Part shown: piece after piece, positions 1-6,804 of the stretch
Layout of the letters: every line of letters starts with the position of its first letter
How positions within the stretch are numbered: position 1 is the stretch's first letter
Assembly (NCBI GenBank): GCA_028290165.1
Contig: JAQGKJ010000542.1
Span: 1-44,501, forward strand
Source: Bradyrhizobium sp.
GTDB taxonomy: Bacteria > Pseudomonadota > Alphaproteobacteria > Rhizobiales > Xanthobacteraceae
Direction of reading: 5' to 3'
Length of the DNA stretch: 44,501 nt
The notes under the pieces: model-generated
The model's input: the letters and a program-made list of their open reading frames with translations, nothing else
Told to the model about the DNA's origin: nothing
The model's database searches: none
Program-made: the position numbers and the translations under genes

Positions 1-92
1 CCCCCGATAGGTGCGGGCGGTGCCGGCGGGAGGCGGGCAAACGCCCCCGACGGCCCGCGATGATCAAAGCTGTGGAGAACGATAGGGGCGGC

Positions 93-507
93 CGGTAACG
101 CCCCCGCCCCGCGGAGCATTACCGCAAGCGTTACCGGCCCGCCGTTACCGGACGTCGAAGCGTGCGGCGTCGGGTGGATCCGGTAACGACGCCCTAAGGC
201 GTTACCGGGCGTTACCCGTCCCGACAAAACCGCCAGATCCGCGTCGTACTTGGCGCATTTTTGGGGGGTGGGCCGTCGGGATGAACGCAGGAAGTCGCTG
301 CGGCACAGCGGTTTCCTCATTTGTCGATTCCCGTTCGAATCTGGCAATCGATTCTCGAAAATCCCCGTCGTTATTGGACTTCTTGCAACATCCCGACGAG
401 CTCGGGGCGTGTCATCCCGACGGCGCAGAGGGTGCCCGGTAACGGCGGTAACGCCTGCGGTAACGGCCCGGCCGCCTTTGTTATCGCTGTTACCGACGGC
501 GTTACGG
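93..507. repeat. Cluster of CGGTAACG / CGTTACCG octamers
   Basis: Eight exact copies of the octamer CGGTAACG or its complement start at 93, 129, 143, 181, 200, 437, 446 and 458. Four one-mismatch copies start at 117, 210, 488 and 500. They form two groups, 93-217 and 437-507, in both orientations, immediately upstream of the recombinase gene. Random 500-bp DNA should hold essentially none. Possible roles are arm-type sites for the recombinase or an excisionase, iteron-like replication sites, or a transfer origin. The function is inference; the repeats are plain in the sequence. Confidence 0.8.
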
Positions 508-595
508 GTCGGCTCAAAATCTGAATTTCCCGGCATTTGCGGCATGAAACACCACTCTTTCGCTGGGGCTCAGCATCGCATAATCTGTGAAAACT

Positions 596-619
596 AATCA
601 ATGGTATTCATCATTGATT
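596..619. promoter_or_regulatory. Inverted repeat upstream of the recombinase gene
   Basis: Perfect 8-bp arms AATCAATG (596-603) and CATTGATT (612-619) flank an 8-nt spacer. The repeat ends 25 bp before the recombinase start codon, in an AT-rich patch of otherwise GC-rich DNA. This fits an operator or core promoter region for the recombinase gene. The binding protein is unknown. Confidence 0.5.
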
Positions 620-644
620 TTTAACCAAGAGGAGTTAGCAGACA

Positions 645-2012
645 ATGCCCAACATCGTAGTTCCCGCGACCGCGGTCGTGCTGCCGCACTATGTGCGCGC
701 CCACTGGTCGCCGACCGACCAGCGTTACACCTATCGCTGGGAGGTGAACGGAGCGATCAAGCGCGCCGGCTTCAAGCCGACCCGGAAGCGGTTCGGAACG
801 GACCTCGCCCTCGCGATCCGGGTGGCCCAGGAGGAGCTGCTCCCGGCGCTCCGCGCCTTCCGCAAGGACGGCAATGCGATCGAGGTTCTCGGCAGCGGCG
901 GCAACGGCTCGGTCGACGCGCTGATCGAAAAATTCGAGAACGACGACTCCTTCAAGTCCTTGAGGAAGCGGACCCAGCGTTCCTACCGCCAGGTTCTCAG
1001 GGCCGGCGCCAACCACGTCTTCCGGTCCGGGCCCTACGAAGGCCGCCGGTTCGGGAGCCTGCAGATCGCCGAAGTCACCGTGCTGGTGACCAGGCAGTTG
1101 ATCGCGGAGTACTCGGTGGCTCTCAAGAGCGGGCCCGACGGCGCCACGATCGAGCAGGACCGTTCGGGTCAGGCCAACCATGGGAAGGTCACGTTCGGCA
1201 CGATGTTCTACTCGATGTACGGCCTCGACAAGGACGTGCCGTTCGAGAATCCTTTCGCCCGCACCAAGCGCCGCAAGAGGAAGAAGCGGAAGACCGTTCA
1301 CGCGACGATCGAGGATCTTGCGTTCTTCGTGATGTCCGCGCGGGAGTTCGGCAAGCCGAACCTCGGCGTCGCCGCGTGGTTCGCCTTCGAACTCGAGATG
1401 CGGGTGGAGTCGATACTCACCGGCCTCTTGGTCGAGCACTACAAGCCGATCGAACGGCCGAACGAAATCCTGATCACGCACTTCAAGACCGGCGACGAGT
1501 ACTGGGTGTCGCTGCGCGACTCCGACGGCGAATCCTTGTACCCGGGTCTCGAGACGGCCCTGGACGAGCTCAAGGGCTCCCGTACGTCGGGAATCCTGAT
1601 CCCGAAGGACGGCACGTTGGGAGCATGGGCGCCCCCGGAAGAGCCTCTCGGGGATGATTTCTACACGTTGTTCCACGATATCGCCGGACCGAAGCTCAAG
1701 AAGAAGAAGCTCTCGTTCACCTCGTTTCGGCACGGCGGAATCACCGAAGGCGCCGAGGCGGGGTGCACCGAGTTCGAGCTGATGACGCTCAGCGGACACA
1801 AGGATCCGAAAACGATCCAGGCCTACGTCAAGCGCACGAAGGCCCTATTCGAGACCGCCCAGAAGAAGCGGCTGGCTCATCGCAGCCGGGTAATCGAATC
1901 CTTGCTCAGGCAGGGCATCATCGACGCGAAGATGCTCGACGACAGCGGGGTTCAGGACGTCATCGAGCGGCTGCCCCGGGTTCCTCGGCCGATCGAGCAC
2001 ACCGAAGAGTAG
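645..2012 (+). CDS. Tyrosine recombinase / phage-type integrase
   Basis: A 455-residue site-specific recombinase expected to integrate and excise the island. The C-terminal catalytic domain shows R253 (motif EMRVESIL), R362-H363 (motif SFRHGG), H385 (LSGHKD) and the nucleophile Y394 (IQAYVK). The usual HxxR histidine three residues before R362 is a threonine, which is unusual. The N-terminal ~190 residues should be the arm- and core-binding part, followed by a very basic linker (KRRKRKKRK, about residues 207-217). The ATG at 645 follows AAGAGGAG (627-634) at good spacing. The gene is alone on its strand and ends in a strong terminator. The family assignment is firm; the exact att site it uses is not visible. 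Confidence 0.92.
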   Translation: MPNIVVPATAVVLPHYVRAHWSPTDQRYTYRWEVNGAIKRAGFKPTRKRFGTDLALAIRVAQEELLPALRAFRKDGNAIEVLGSGGNGSVDALIEKFENDDSFKSLRKRTQRSYRQVLRAGANHVFRSGPYEGRRFGSLQIAEVTVLVTRQLIAEYSVALKSGPDGATIEQDRSGQANHGKVTFGTMFYSMYGLDKDVPFENPFARTKRRKRKKRKTVHATIEDLAFFVMSAREFGKPNLGVAAWFAFELEMRVESILTGLLVEHYKPIERPNEILITHFKTGDEYWVSLRDSDGESLYPGLETALDELKGSRTSGILIPKDGTLGAWAPPEEPLGDDFYTLFHDIAGPKLKKKKLSFTSFRHGGITEGAEAGCTEFELMTLSGHKDPKTIQAYVKRTKALFETAQKKRLAHRSRVIESLLRQGIIDAKMLDDSGVQDVIERLPRVPRPIEHTEE

Positions 2013-2020
2013 ACCTGCAA

Positions 2021-2049
2021 GAAGCCCGGCCAGGCCGGGCTTCTTTTTT
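2021..2049 (+). terminator. Intrinsic terminator after the recombinase gene
   Basis: A 10-bp GC-rich stem (GAAGCCCGGC, 2021-2030, with its complement at 2034-2043), a 3-nt loop, and a run of six T (2044-2049). It lies 8 nt after the recombinase stop codon and isolates that gene from downstream DNA. Confidence 0.92.
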
Positions 2050-2112
2050 GTTCGACGAGGGCACCCGGTTCTTGTCCCCGGGGTTGAAATGTAACCACAC
2101 CGTTGCTCCACA

Positions 2113-2608
2113 TGGCAATCCGGTTCGGTCTCGCTATTCGCCGACTCGGTCGGTTTTCTCGAAGACGCCTCGCTCAATCTGCTGATCGCTATCGCCCTCA
2201 ATTGGTCGCTGCCGCGCTCGGGTGGCCATCGCACTCGCGGCGATTCTGCTCGTTCCGGGACTTGCCACGCTTTGCACCGCCTGGAGCAAGTTCAACGATC
2301 CGGTAGCGCCGGCTCCGACCGTGCTTTCCCTCGCGGGTCTGGGGGCGCTCATCGTCAATCTCACATGCGCGTTCTTACTGGCGAGGTACCGCCGCCATGC
2401 AGGAAGTCTCATGCAAGCCGCGTTTCTTTCGGCCCGGAACGATGCCCTCGCGAGCGTCGCAATCATCGCGGCAGCGGCCGTGACGGCTTTCATATGGCGG
2501 TCGGGTTGGCCGGACCTGTTCGTCGGGCTCGGTATCGCGGTCATGAGCATCGATGCCGCGCGGGCAATATGGGCTGCTGCACGCGAAGAGCACGCCGCCG
2601 CTTCGTAG
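2113..2608 (+). pseudogene. Broken cation-efflux (CDF-family-like) transporter gene
   Basis: Two frames together encode one membrane protein. Positions 2113 to about 2216 read WQSGSVSLFADSVGFLEDA and then NLLIAIALNW. The shifted frame from about 2217 continues RVAIALAAILLVPGLATL through SARNDALA to WPDLFVGLGIAVMS and a stop at 2608. The pieces match the transmembrane core of cation diffusion facilitator-type transporters, with hydrophobic helices and an RND motif in the fifth helix. A net one-base shift around 2214-2220 breaks the frame. A stop codon in frame at 2089 and the lack of a start codon show that the N-terminus is gone. It is a relic squeezed between the integrase terminator and the next gene. 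Confidence 0.7.
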
Positions 2609-2711
2609 CGGGCTCCCATCCGTCCAACTCGACGGGCGCCCGCGCCCACGTGCCGGACCGTTCCTGTTGGTCGGGTTTCCGGACAAAGCTTGTGTTGGAA
2701 GGCGTAGTCTC

Positions 2712-3443
2712 TCAGCGTCTATTGAGCCGAACCGTCCTTGGTTTTCGGTTTCGTTTTCTTTCCGTGTGCTCGTTGATCGCCTTGACCGCGGCGTCAAGTA
2801 CGTTGCCCTTGAAATGGAAAGCCGTGAAGCCCGAGACGTTCGCATCGAACGCCGTGAACAAGTCCGGTAGCTCCTTATCGGAGCGAGGTTTGGCTTCCCA
2901 AGTCGAATAGACGTTGAAAATCCTCGTTCGGTTCCAGGAGCCGGTCTGCAGAAGAGCGAAGCCGCCACTCTTCTCCAGATCCATTCCGACGGTCAGGGAG
3001 AGATCCTCGGGCCTGTCGAAGGCGTTGTACTCCGGCTCTTCCGGGTCTGCACGTTCGTACCATTCGTCCGGCTTGATCTCGGCTTCTATGACCGAATTCA
3101 ACCCCTGGAAGAAATTGTGAGCGCCCGTCATGGAATAGAACGCGTGGTAGCGTGTCTGGCGCAGTCCGGAGAAGCCCTTCAATTCGGGCCGGCTGCCGAA
3201 TCTATAGGGCATGTCCATCAAGAGTCGCGTCGCGGCGGCCACATGCGAGGTCGCGGCTTGGCTCCCGATGGCCATCAGCAGGATTGCGGCATCCTTGCTC
3301 GTCATGTGAGCCGCGCTCGTCCCGCGACCGCGCACGGAGATCATCTCGGCGGGGCGCAGGCCTTTCATCGTGGTCATGACGATCGCGCGGGGAAGCCGCA
3401 GCGCGTCCGAGACGGAGTCGATAAGTCTTCCTGAAGTGCTCAA
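2712..3443 (-). CDS. Protein of unknown function downstream of the XRE regulator
   Basis: A 243-residue protein I do not recognise. It has no signal peptide or membrane segment. The middle is acidic and aromatic (AEIKPDEWYERADPEEPEYN, about 122-141). The C-terminus is strongly basic (HTERKRNRKPR), which could contact nucleic acid. The likely start is TTG at 3443, since no ATG gives a longer product; an internal ATG about 22 codons in is an alternative. It lies 60 nt downstream of the XRE regulator on the same strand and is probably cotranscribed with it. A regulatory or immunity role is possible but not shown. Confidence 0.6.
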   Translation of the reverse strand: MSTSGRLIDSVSDALRLPRAIVMTTMKGLRPAEMISVRGRGTSAAHMTSKDAAILLMAIGSQAATSHVAAATRLLMDMPYRFGSRPELKGFSGLRQTRYHAFYSMTGAHNFFQGLNSVIEAEIKPDEWYERADPEEPEYNAFDRPEDLSLTVGMDLEKSGGFALLQTGSWNRTRIFNVYSTWEAKPRSDKELPDLFTAFDANVSGFTAFHFKGNVLDAAVKAINEHTERKRNRKPRTVRLNRR

Positions 3444-3499
3444 GAGCGCTGTTCCGTAAAGGGCTTGACGTGGTCGCTGGTTTGGTGGCTCACGATATT

Positions 3500-3580
3500 C
3501 GCTTCAGGCGCACGCCTTCGCCCTTCTTGCCGTCGGCGAGCGCTTCAGGCGCACGCCTTCGCCCTTCTTGCCGTCGGCGA
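3500..3580. repeat. 41-bp tandem duplication in the XRE gene's 3' end
   Basis: The 40 bases at 3500-3539 recur without a mismatch at 3541-3580, a 41-bp period. The unit covers the last codons of the XRE regulator on the minus strand. Because 41 is not a multiple of three, the second copy is read in another frame and replaces the original C-terminus. Confidence 0.95.
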
Positions 3581-3806
3581 AGATGAACTCGACATCGTGG
3601 TCTTCCTCCAGCACTTCCCTGATCTTTCTTTGAACGTCACCGCGACGCGCATCCGTGCGCGCTTCGTCTTCATATCGGATGATCGTTCGTTTCGTCACGC
3701 CGACCTCCTTGGCGAGGTCCGCCTGGCTCATGTTGAGCAGGCTCCTGGCCGCCCGGATCATTCGCGCCGATAGAACCTGATCCTCATCGGCGTCCTCAGC
3801 GGTCAA
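3504..3806 (-). CDS. XRE/Cro-type helix-turn-helix regulator
   Basis: A small DNA-binding repressor-like protein. Its helix-turn-helix reads ARMIRAARSLLNMSQADLAK then EVGVTKRTIIRYEDE, followed by VQRKIREVLEEDHDVEFIF, a pattern common in Rhizobiales XRE regulators. I prefer the TTG start at 3806 (100 aa), preceded by GGGGGA. The frame stays open to an ATG at 3902 (132 aa), but that start has no clear ribosome binding site and would put one operator inside the coding region. The end is altered: without the 41-bp duplication the protein would finish VRLKRIS, and now it finishes RSPTARRAKACA. It is divergent from the HNH operon and probably controls both promoters. Confidence 0.8.
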   Translation of the reverse strand: MTAEDADEDQVLSARMIRAARSLLNMSQADLAKEVGVTKRTIIRYEDEARTDARRGDVQRKIREVLEEDHDVEFIFADGKKGEGVRLKRSPTARRAKACA

Positions 3807-3853
3807 AGCTCGAATCCCCCATTTACCCGATATTAACCATACAGAATTTGGAT

Positions 3854-3870
3854 TGTCACCGAAGATGACA
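3854..3870. promoter_or_regulatory. Operator-like repeat TGTCA-N7-TGACA (copy 1)
   Basis: A perfect 5-bp inverted repeat with a 7-nt spacer in the region between the divergent XRE and HNH genes. An identical architecture recurs 43 bp away. It is the natural candidate for the XRE protein's binding site. Confidence 0.6.
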
Positions 3871-3896
3871 TTTCGCTTGCGTCCGACGGTTCCTTC

Positions 3897-3913
3897 TGTC
3901 ATCTTTAGTGACA
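3897..3913. promoter_or_regulatory. Operator-like repeat TGTCA-N7-TGACA (copy 2)
   Basis: The second copy of the same half-sites with a 7-nt spacer, centre to centre 43 bp (about four helical turns) from copy 1. It ends 22 nt before the HNH start codon, so occupancy could block HNH operon expression. Looping between the two sites is inference. Confidence 0.6.
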
Positions 3914-3934
3914 GTTTCTCTGGAGCATCGGGAC

Positions 3935-4270
3935 ATGACCAAGCGCTACCGGGAATATATTCGAAGCCATCGATGGCTGGCCAGCGCCGCGCGCCTCGGC
4001 GAGCTCGCAGCCTCCGGCTTTCGGTGCCGCACCTGCAATGCGGGCCGCAGCGAAGCCGTCCTGCACGTTCACCACCGCACCTACGTCCGGCTGGGAGCGG
4101 AACGTCAGGACGACCTCACCACGCTCTGCGTCGAGTGCCATGTCGCCATCACGGACAGCATCCGCCGCCGTCGGTATGCGGGACTGACGATCGTCTACGC
4201 CGACGTGAAGCCCGCCATCGACGTCAGCGTGCCGCTGTTCGATCCCAAGCATTCTGGAGTTCTGTCATGA
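3935..4270 (+). CDS. HNH endonuclease-type protein
   Basis: A 111-residue HNH-fold protein. It has a CRTC zinc pair (C31, C34), the catalytic HHRTY block (H46, H47) and a second pair in LTTLCVECH (C65, C68, H69), the usual ββα-metal arrangement with a structural zinc. Small stand-alone HNH proteins of this kind are frequent in phages and mobile elements, where they nick or cut DNA. The ATG at 3935 (MTKRYREYIR) is chosen over an upstream in-frame GTG-like start because TGGAG lies 9-13 nt before it. It is the first gene of a plus-strand operon and overlaps the next gene in an ATGA. Confidence 0.85.
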   Translation: MTKRYREYIRSHRWLASAARLGELAASGFRCRTCNAGRSEAVLHVHHRTYVRLGAERQDDLTTLCVECHVAITDSIRRRRYAGLTIVYADVKPAIDVSVPLFDPKHSGVLS

Positions 4271-4836
4271 AGGCCGAGACCATCAACATCCGCATCGTCG
4301 GAGTGACGCCGATGCTGCACCACGCGGGGCGCCTGGCCGACCCCCTGGATCCTGCCACAATCGAGCTCGCCTCCCTGACCGCCAAGCGCATGAAGACGCG
4401 CGCCGACCACGAAGCGATCTCGCGCGCGGAATGGGCGGCAGGGTTGTGGCTCGACCAGGGCAGGCCTTGCATCCCGGGCGAAGCAATCGAAGCCGCCATC
4501 GTTGCCGCAGCGCGCTCGAGGAAGAAGGGCAAGACGGCGAGGGCGGGCTTTCAGGTCGCGGATCCGGCCGTCCTGAAATATGACGGGCCTTCCGATCTCG
4601 ACGAGCTCTCGGAGCGCCCCGAGTTTCGGCTCCGTCGCGTGGTCCGCGTGAACACCGCGCGTACCATGCGGACCCGGCCCCGCTTTCCGAACTGGAGCGC
4701 CGACATCACCGCAACCTTCCTGCCGGGACTCCTGAATCGCGACGAGCTGATGGACTTCTTCAAGATCGCCGGCGCGCTCGAGGGCCTGGGCGATTGGCGG
4801 CCGAAGTACGGCAGGTTCACCGTGCTCGCCCGCTAA
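4267..4836 (+). CDS. Phage-type protein of unknown function, possibly RAMP-like fold
   Basis: A 189-residue protein that I associate with a family common in phages and mobile elements. It has an N-terminal β-strand and loop (VGVTPMLHHAGRLADPLDP), a central segment PCIPGEAIEAAIVAAARSRK, a conserved-looking MRTRPRFPNWS, and a C-terminal LGDWRPKYGRF. The glycine-rich IPGxxIxxA segment and the short TPMLHH strand recall RAMP (Cas7/Csm3-like) proteins. That resemblance is by eye only. The start codon overlaps the HNH stop (ATGA), so the two are translationally coupled. No catalytic site can be named. It could bind nucleic acid alongside the HNH protein. Confidence 0.7.
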   Translation: MKAETINIRIVGVTPMLHHAGRLADPLDPATIELASLTAKRMKTRADHEAISRAEWAAGLWLDQGRPCIPGEAIEAAIVAAARSRKKGKTARAGFQVADPAVLKYDGPSDLDELSERPEFRLRRVVRVNTARTMRTRPRFPNWSADITATFLPGLLNRDELMDFFKIAGALEGLGDWRPKYGRFTVLAR

Positions 4837-4902
4837 GACGAGATCCCGTGCCGGGGCGTGGTCCGGCGAGGCATGCCACCGCCCGGCGTGGCGAGACAAG
4901 GC

Positions 4903-4928
4903 GAGAGCTCCGAAGGGAGCTTCTCTTT
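4903..4928 (+). terminator. Possible weak terminator or attenuator
   Basis: The stem GAGAGCTCC / GGAGCTTCTC (one bulge) with a GAAG loop is followed by a short T-rich tract. It lies between the RAMP-like gene and the next gene, in a 160-nt gap. The stem is imperfect and the T-run short, so partial read-through into the rest of the operon is likely. Confidence 0.4.
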
Positions 4929-4996
4929 CCAAAATTTTCAATCGCATCCCGAGGGATGCAGACGCGCGCATCTCGCGCGAACAGGAGAGCTTTGCC

Positions 4997-5482
4997 ATGA
5001 ACAAGCATTCGAACTTCGACGGTTTAGCCAGGCCGCCGGCTTGCGCCATCCGCGCTCACGATCCGGACGACGCTCCGCTTCAGGCATGGCGCACGCTGCC
5101 GGCGCGCGCGTTCGACGCCGCCAAGCGGCGCGCCGTGGCCGCCTCGGTCGCCACGATCTCCTCCACCTGGGAGGATTGGCGCAAAGCAGTCGGAAGCGAT
5201 GCACCGGCCGCCATCAAACTGGCGCTGAGCCTCAACCCCCGGAAGAAGATCTCGTTGCGCGTTGACCTGGTCATGACGGTGCTCTTGAGGTGCGCGCTCG
5301 AGGGCAACGCGGCCGCCGCGTTGGTGCTGTCGCACCTCCTGCGCCGGATGCGGATCGACCCGAGCGTCAGGCACCAGCTTTCCACCAGTTGGCTCGCCTA
5401 CAACCTCACGTCCATCGCCCCGCTGCGCGGCCGCTTCTCCCTCGATGCCTTTGGTGGTGTCCGCCCCGGCGAGAAGGGCTGA
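4997..5482 (+). CDS. Hypothetical protein, helical
   Basis: A 161-residue protein with no recognised domain. After a loose N-terminus, the part from about residue 30 is rich in Ala, Arg and Leu and is probably all-helical (DAAKRRAVAASVATISSTWE; VMTVLLRCALEGNAAAALVL). It has no signal peptide, and the hydrophobic stretches are amphipathic rather than membrane-spanning. The ATG at 4997 follows AGGAG (4983-4987). The stop lies 5 nt before the metallophosphoesterase start, so the two are coupled. It may be a structural partner of the cargo operon; nothing in the sequence says more. Confidence 0.7.
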   Translation: MNKHSNFDGLARPPACAIRAHDPDDAPLQAWRTLPARAFDAAKRRAVAASVATISSTWEDWRKAVGSDAPAAIKLALSLNPRKKISLRVDLVMTVLLRCALEGNAAAALVLSHLLRRMRIDPSVRHQLSTSWLAYNLTSIAPLRGRFSLDAFGGVRPGEKG

Positions 5483-5487
5483 TCGAT

Positions 5488-6294
5488 ATGCGCATCCAGA
5501 TCTTCAGCGATCTGCATACCGACGTCGCATCCATCAAGGCCATCACGGTCCGTCAAGACGTGGACGTGGTGTGCGTGGCGGGCGATGTCGCCCAAGGCGC
5601 GGACAACGCCTTCGAGGTTTTGCGCCGGATCGTGCCGGCGTCGGTGCCGATCGCGTTCGTCATGGGTAACCACGAATTCTACGGTCGCTTCCATGGCGAG
5701 GAACTCGCCGCGGCAAGGACGCTGGCGCCGAGCTACGGCATCACGCTCGTCGAAAACGACGTCACGACGATGATCGGCAACGTCCGCTTCTGCGGCGGCA
5801 CGATGTGGACGAACTACAGGCTGTTCGGCGACCACAACGCGGCGGCCGCGATGAACGCCTCGCGTTACGGGATAAATGATCACCGCCGCATCGGCTGGAG
5901 CAAGCAGCCTTGGGAGAGGTTCCGGCCGCAGGAAGCGCTGGTCCTGCACGAACGGACGCGCAGGTTCATCGCGGACGTGCTCGCGACCCCGCATCACGGA
6001 CCCACCGTGGTGCTGACCCATCACGCTCCTCACTACCGCTCGGTCCCGGAGCGCTACGCGAGCGATATCCTGTCGGCCGCCTTCGCTTCCGACCTGAGCG
6101 ACATGATGTGGGCTGCCGCCGGCAGCGCGCCCGATCTCCGGGATTCGTCCCGCGCCGCTCGAATTTGGATTCATGGGCACATCCACTCCTCATCCGACTA
6201 CGTGGTCGGCGCCACGCGCGTGATCGCGAATCCGCATGGGTACGGCGGCGAGAACCCCGCCTTCGATCCCTGCATGGTGGTGGAGCTCGGCTAA
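5488..6294 (+). CDS. Calcineurin-like metallophosphoesterase
   Basis: A 268-residue dinuclear-metal phosphoesterase. The signature blocks appear in order: D8-L-H10 (IFSDLH), G-D33 (VAGDVA), G-N61-H62-E (VMGNHEF), a THHAPH histidine block, and the C-terminal GHIH. All metal ligands are present, so it should be active, though the substrate (nucleotide, nucleic acid or protein phosphate) cannot be read. It is cytosolic, with no signal peptide. The ATG at 5488 follows GAGAAGGG at 5471-5478. In this operon, next to an HNH nuclease and an AAA protease, it may process nucleic acid ends or a cyclic or di-nucleotide; that is inference. Confidence 0.9.
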   Translation: MRIQIFSDLHTDVASIKAITVRQDVDVVCVAGDVAQGADNAFEVLRRIVPASVPIAFVMGNHEFYGRFHGEELAAARTLAPSYGITLVENDVTTMIGNVRFCGGTMWTNYRLFGDHNAAAAMNASRYGINDHRRIGWSKQPWERFRPQEALVLHERTRRFIADVLATPHHGPTVVLTHHAPHYRSVPERYASDILSAAFASDLSDMMWAAAGSAPDLRDSSRAARIWIHGHIHSSSDYVVGATRVIANPHGYGGENPAFDPCMVVELG

Positions 6295-6370
6295 TGACCG
6301 AAGGAATTTGTCGCGCGCCGCGTTGCGCCGGCAAGCCGCCGGTGCACGAACGGTCGCAGCCGCCACCAAT

Positions 6371-6395
6371 GGCGCGCCGTGACCGACGGCGCGCC
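6371..6395. other. Perfect 10-bp hairpin between operon genes
   Basis: The arms GGCGCGCCGT (6371-6380) and ACGGCGCGCC (6386-6395) are fully complementary around a 5-nt loop. There is no T-run, so it is not a standard terminator. It sits in the 156-nt gap before the small DUF6634-like gene and could act as an RNA-stability or translation-control element. Confidence 0.55.
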
Positions 6396-6450
6396 GCGAT
6401 CCACCCCGAATCGTTGCACGCCGTCCTTCACCGCGAACGCCGAGACCGAC

Positions 6451-6804
6451 ATGCTGACCGACATCTTTCCCTTCCTCGCTCCGCGACATCAGGAGCGCTC
6501 GCTGCCCGAACGCCTCCGCCAACTCGCGGACGACGTCGGCGCCATCCGCGACGGCGCCGCTCCGTCGCCCGACCAGATCGATCGCGCGCCGCTGTTGAGC
6601 AACTGGGGGATCGTAGTGACGCCGCTCGGCGTCCGGCTGGTCGGGTTCGTCTCGGGGCATCCCCGGCTCGGCAAATGCACCGTGATGACCTCCCAGCTAT
6701 GGGCCGCGGATCCCGCCGGCGCCTGGGTGCGAACTCTTTCCAGGTTCTACAGGCTGGGCGAGCCGGCCGTCGAGACCGCCGAGGACGGCCCGCGCCATGT
6801 GTGA
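6451..6804 (+). CDS. Small protein resembling the DUF6634 family
   Basis: A 117-residue protein. Its second half has a conserved-looking core: LLSNWGIVVTPLGVRLVGFV, SGHP, TSQLWA and TLSRFYRLGEP. From memory this matches a Rhizobiales family called DUF6634, with no known function. The ATG at 6451 (MLTDIFPFLAP) is preferred because the upstream open stretch is low-quality coding sequence containing a hairpin. No strong Shine-Dalgarno is visible. The 3' end overlaps the AAA protease start by 8 nt, so it is probably coupled to that protein. Confidence 0.65.
   Translation: MLTDIFPFLAPRHQERSLPERLRQLADDVGAIRDGAAPSPDQIDRAPLLSNWGIVVTPLGVRLVGFVSGHPRLGKCTVMTSQLWAADPAGAWVRTLSRFYRLGEPAVETAEDGPRHV

Larger units (their letters stand above)
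1..644. other. Non-coding leader of the island
   Basis: No convincing gene is seen here. The short open frames on both strands have no recognisable protein and no good ribosome binding site. The stretch holds the octamer cluster and an AT-rich promoter-like segment (about 575-630) just before the recombinase gene. Confidence 0.6.

Noticed and set aside
250..597. Plus-strand frame before the recombinase
   Set aside because: Composition biased, contains the octamer repeats, no homologous motif; not called as a gene.
621..1799. Minus-strand frame of about 390 residues opposite the recombinase
   Set aside because: No ribosome site, no known motif; the recombinase on the plus strand has clear catalytic residues.
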